Positions 61,274 to 64,000 of a DNA stretch of 64,000 nt are shown here, piece after piece. Each line of letters begins with the position of its first letter. Position 1 is the first letter of the stretch. Location: positions 1,086,054 to 1,150,053 of the forward strand of contig NZ_RKHR01000004.1 in assembly GCF_003752585.1 (NCBI RefSeq), written 5' to 3'. A program made the position numbers and the translations under genes. The DNA comes from Sinobacterium caligoides (GTDB lineage Bacteria; Pseudomonadota; Gammaproteobacteria; Pseudomonadales; Sinobacteriaceae). The notes below the pieces were generated by a model. It was not told the origin of the DNA. It worked only from the letters and a program-made list of their open reading frames with translations, and did not search any database.

Positions 61274-62056
61274 GTGAGTCAACACGACCCCATATGGGAC
61301 AATATCCTGACAGAGGCTGCACACGAGGCGGAGCTTGAGCCCATTCTCGCCAGCTTCCTGCACGCCACCATACTGAATCACAAGAGCCTAGAGTCAGCAC
61401 TCAGCTTCCATCTAGCCAGCAAGCTCGATAGCCCCGCAGCCCCGGCACTGTTAATACGCGAAGTCATCGAACAAGCGCTTAATAATGATGCCGCTCTTCG
61501 CAAGGCCATTCGCGCCGACATTGCCGCCTACCGTCAACGCGATTCTGCCTGCCAATCCTGCGCCACCCCCCTGCTCTACTATAAAGGCTATCACGCCTTA
61601 CAGGCACACCGTATCGCACACTGGCTGTGGCAGCAGAAGCGCAAGCCATTAGCGTTATTTTTCCAGAACCGTATCTCAATTGCCTTTGGCGTCGACATTC
61701 ATCCCGCCGCAAAGATCGGCTATGGCATCATGCTCGATCACGCCACCGGCATCGTCATCGGCGAGACAGCAACAGTCGGCAACAACGTCTCGATCATGCA
61801 GTCGGTGACTCTCGGCGGCACCGGCAAAGACTCCGGCGACCGGCACCCTAAAGTAGCCGACGGTGTATTGATCTCCGCCGGCGCCAAGATATTGGGCAAT
61901 ATCGTGGTCGGTGAAGGTGCGCAGGTTGCTGCAGGCAGTGTCGTGCTAAAGGAAGTTGCGCCACACACGATCGTGTCAGGCATCCCCGCCAAAGTCATCG
62001 GCCAGCCCTCCTGCGCCGAGCCGGCCCTCACCATGAACCACTGCCTAGACCGCTAG
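61274..62056 (+). CDS. cysE: Serine O-acetyltransferase
   Basis: Enzyme of 260 residues making O-acetylserine for cysteine synthesis. N-terminal helical SATase domain (LESALSFHLASKLDS), then hexapeptide helix with GYGIMLDHATGIVIGETATVGNNVSIMQ-type repeats (around 155-185) carrying catalytic D/H, and a C-terminal tail. GTG start. Typical CysE length (273 in E. coli). The tail lacks the terminal Ile of E. coli but retains basic residues, so feedback inhibition cannot be judged. Confidence 0.93.
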   Translation: MSQHDPIWDNILTEAAHEAELEPILASFLHATILNHKSLESALSFHLASKLDSPAAPALLIREVIEQALNNDAALRKAIRADIAAYRQRDSACQSCATPLLYYKGYHALQAHRIAHWLWQQKRKPLALFFQNRISIAFGVDIHPAAKIGYGIMLDHATGIVIGETATVGNNVSIMQSVTLGGTGKDSGDRHPKVADGVLISAGAKILGNIVVGEGAQVAAGSVVLKEVAPHTIVSGIPAKVIGQPSCAEPALTMNHCLDR

Positions 62057-62064
62057 CTTATAGC

Positions 62065-62084
62065 GCTAACCAAAGATGGTTAGC
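62065..62084. terminator. Hairpin between cysE and hemE
   Basis: Perfect 8-bp stem GCTAACCA/TGGTTAGC with loop AAGA between the convergent genes. Its right arm contains the hemE stop codon (62080-62082). No U-tract. Confidence 0.5.
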
Positions 62085-63147
62085 CGCGATGGTACTGCGC
62101 AGAGAACTCGTGTACCGCTTCAATAAAGACACCGGCATTTTCCGGAGACACCTCTGGAGTGATGCCGTGCCCCAAGTTAAAGACATGACCCTCACCAGTA
62201 CCGAACTCACTCAAGATAGTCTCAACCTCTTGACGAATTCGCTTCGGTGACGCGTAGAGCATGGTCGGATCCATATTGCCCTGTAGGGCCACTTTCGCAC
62301 CAACACGCTGTCGTGCCTGGGCAATATTTGTCGTCCAATCCAAGCCTAGTGCATCACAACCTGTATCGGCCATTGCCTCCAACCACTGCCCGCCGTTCTT
62401 GGTAAAGAGAATCACCGGCACCCGGCGACCTTCACGCTCACGTATTAAGCCATTGACAATCTTCTGCATATAACTCAATGAGAACTCTTGGTAGGCACGA
62501 CCACTCAGCGCCCCGCCCCAAGTATCAAAGATTTGTACCGCCTGTGCGCCCGCTTCAATTTGCGCATTCAAGTAGGCAATAACAGAGTCCGCTAGCTTAG
62601 TCAGCAGCATGTGCATTACTTCTGGTTCGTTAAAGGCCATAGTCTTGGCGCGACGAAAATCTTTCGAAGATCCGCCTTCAACCATGTAAGTCGCCAACGT
62701 CCAAGGACTACCGGAGAAGCCAATCAGCGGCACCGAGCCATTGAGCTCGCGACGAATAGTCTTCACCGCATCGACGACATAAGGTAGATCGGCATGTGGA
62801 TCAACCACCTCTAGCGCCTCGACCGCCGCGGCATCTTGCACCGGCTTGCGGAAACGTGGCCCTTCGCCCGTCTCAAAGTAAAGCCCCAAGCCCATTGCGT
62901 CGGGAATCGTCAATATATCAGAAAACAGGATCGCAGCATCGAGAGGGTAGCGACGCAGCGGCTGCAACGTCACCTCACAGGCAAGCTCGGGGTTCATGCA
63001 CAGCGACATGAAGTCACCAGCCTGCCCGCGCGACGCACGATATTCGGGTAAGTAGCGTCCAGCTTGGCGCATCATCCATACCGGTGTCACATCAACAGGC
63101 TCGCGCAACAAAGCACGCAGGAAACGATCATTTTTAAGTTCTGACAT
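62080..63147 (-). CDS. hemE: Uroporphyrinogen decarboxylase
   Basis: Heme biosynthesis enzyme of 355 residues converting uroporphyrinogen III to coproporphyrinogen III. N-terminal [21 protein letters not shown] and [18 protein letters not shown], with FDTWGGALS, are signatures. Length as in E. coli (354). Monocistronic; converges with cysE. Confidence 0.96.
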   Translation of the reverse strand: MSELKNDRFLRALLREPVDVTPVWMMRQAGRYLPEYRASRGQAGDFMSLCMNPELACEVTLQPLRRYPLDAAILFSDILTIPDAMGLGLYFETGEGPRFRKPVQDAAAVEALEVVDPHADLPYVVDAVKTIRRELNGSVPLIGFSGSPWTLATYMVEGGSSKDFRRAKTMAFNEPEVMHMLLTKLADSVIAYLNAQIEAGAQAVQIFDTWGGALSGRAYQEFSLSYMQKIVNGLIREREGRRVPVILFTKNGGQWLEAMADTGCDALGLDWTTNIAQARQRVGAKVALQGNMDPTMLYASPKRIRQEVETILSEFGTGEGHVFNLGHGITPEVSPENAGVFIEAVHEFSAQYHRG

Positions 63148-63376
63148 AGTTACTCAACTGTAGGCTGCAAACCACCATACACATTGCATGGCCGCTAGAA
63201 AATTATTGCCGCATGATAACGCAAAGCGGAGCGGTTTTCACGAGCAACCTCGCCTCACGCCCCCGATTAACCGCCTCTTCAACCATAATCATGAGGATTT
63301 CTACCTAGCGGTAATTGCGCATGGGCCAATAGCGTATGATGCAATAAAATCACCGTATAGTGTCAAAAGGCCCAAC

Positions 63377-63736
63377 ATGGATTACAGCTTTAAAAAAGAC
63401 TTCTATGGCCAATATAGTATCGAACTACCGTCAGAGCAGCAGGCCTTCGGCCCCTGGCTCACTGAAGAGATCGGTACTAACCGTGCGACCCTCGATAAGA
63501 TTATCGCCGCTACCCAGCAACTACTGAATAAGTGCGGCTGGGATTATCATCACCCCGGCGTTAATTTACGGCTAACCCTCAACAGAGAACAAGCCAGTAT
63601 TCGCAGCGGTGACGACCTTGGTCAAGACGACGTCGAAGACGGCATGAGCTATTGCGACAACCTACACAGCGCCGACTGCGGCCTGGAGGACTTCGCCCTA
63701 CTCATCCAAGCATGGCGAGCATTCATCGACGGCTAA
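63377..63736 (+). CDS. yacL: YacL family protein
   Basis: Acidic cytosolic protein of 119 residues beginning MDYSFKKDFYGQ and with VEDGMSYCDN, GLEDFALLIQAWRAFI, close to E. coli YacL (UPF0231). Function unknown. The ATG at 63377 corresponds to the E. coli start; an extended frame up to 63188 lies over the hemE promoter and is not coding. Confidence 0.9.
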   Translation: MDYSFKKDFYGQYSIELPSEQQAFGPWLTEEIGTNRATLDKIIAATQQLLNKCGWDYHHPGVNLRLTLNREQASIRSGDDLGQDDVEDGMSYCDNLHSADCGLEDFALLIQAWRAFIDG

Positions 63737-63822
63737 AGGACACTTAGCACACCTCCCTAAGACTGGCTTAGCCGTCAGCAAAAGCGAGGTGATTTCATTC
63801 ACTTGCTCATCAGGAGTACGAC

Positions 63823-63897
63823 ATGACTGTATCTGTCATCGCACTATCTATCGTGACCATCGCCCTCGGCATCACCGCCGCTATTCGCGATCAGTAA
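63823..63897 (+). CDS. Candidate 24-aa hydrophobic small protein
   Basis: Short frame with CAGGAG 7 bases before the ATG. The product begins MTVSVIALSIVT and ends AAIRDQ, a single membrane helix with a short charged end, as in many small bacterial membrane proteins. Not recognised. Evidence is the ribosome site and a plausible helix only. Confidence 0.45.
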   Translation: MTVSVIALSIVTIALGITAAIRDQ

Positions 63898-64000
63898 CAC
63901 ATTTTTTTAGCGTTATTTGTTAGGCTTTACAATTTACGGCCAAATAGGAGTGAGCCAGAGTAAGTATTCAGCCTACCCCAGCTGACTGTCCACAACAGAG

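Noticed and set aside
1-64000. tRNA/rRNA genes, CRISPR arrays, insertion sequences, phage genes
   Set aside because: None could be recognised on either strand.

Overview
The window reads as a chromosomal segment of a Gram-negative gammaproteobacterium of moderate GC content. Supporting genes are mtgA, yacL, srkA, DUF898/YjgN, an outer-membrane usher, OmpA-type and lipoprotein genes, and a bioB-bioF-bioHC-bioD operon. The fused bioHC gene points towards the Saccharophagus/Teredinibacter side of the class (an inference). I saw no tRNA, rRNA, CRISPR array, transposase or integrase.

The dominant theme is steroid (cholesterol-type) catabolism by the route known from actinobacteria, dispersed over about 40 kb. 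Bases 4909-9242 hold a KshA-like Rieske oxygenase, a MaoC hydratase, a FadA5-like thiolase and a ChsB1-like dehydrogenase. An acyl-CoA synthetase follows at 11055-12860. Bases 21326-27465 hold a counterpart of the mycobacterial igr operon: ChsE1-like, a divergent TetR regulator, then ChsE2-ChsH2-ChsH1-Ltp2 in the same order as in Mycobacterium. A thioesterase and a second acyl-CoA synthetase follow (27652-29901). A P450 of the CYP125/142 type (40082), a 3beta-hydroxysteroid dehydrogenase (42724) and a large acyl-CoA dehydrogenase (45653) complete the set. Together they could oxidise the 3beta-hydroxyl and the side-chain terminus, shorten the side chain by beta-oxidation, remove the last three carbons as propionyl-CoA, and begin 9alpha-hydroxylation of the nucleus. 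Ring cleavage genes are not in the window.

Between the steroid blocks (14335-20729) lies a chaperone-usher fimbrial locus of the alternate CS1/alpha type: a chaperone facing the other genes, a major pilin, an usher and two paralogous two-domain adhesin-like subunits. Around it are iron-linked genes: a superoxide-reductase-like protein and a small Cys-rich protein, each with a palindromic Fur-type box upstream. Further Fur-like sites precede an MFS transporter (33827) and, more weakly, the 3beta-HSD gene.

The remainder is largely housekeeping: an Lnt-like acyltransferase, an ankyrin protein, an exported FAD-linked oxidase of unknown substrate, two cobalamin genes, asparaginase, biotin synthesis with a BirA-type operator between bioB and comF, modABC with srkA, a TrmB-like methyltransferase, cysE, hemE and yacL. 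Non-coding items worth attention are a plus-strand region with nested complementary arms ending in a U-tract (59366-59572), an orphan terminator in an 877-bp gene-free stretch (13458-14334), seven 15-bp direct repeats before a lipoprotein gene (10268-10371), and two tiny genes with good ribosome sites (2149-2295 and 63823-63897).
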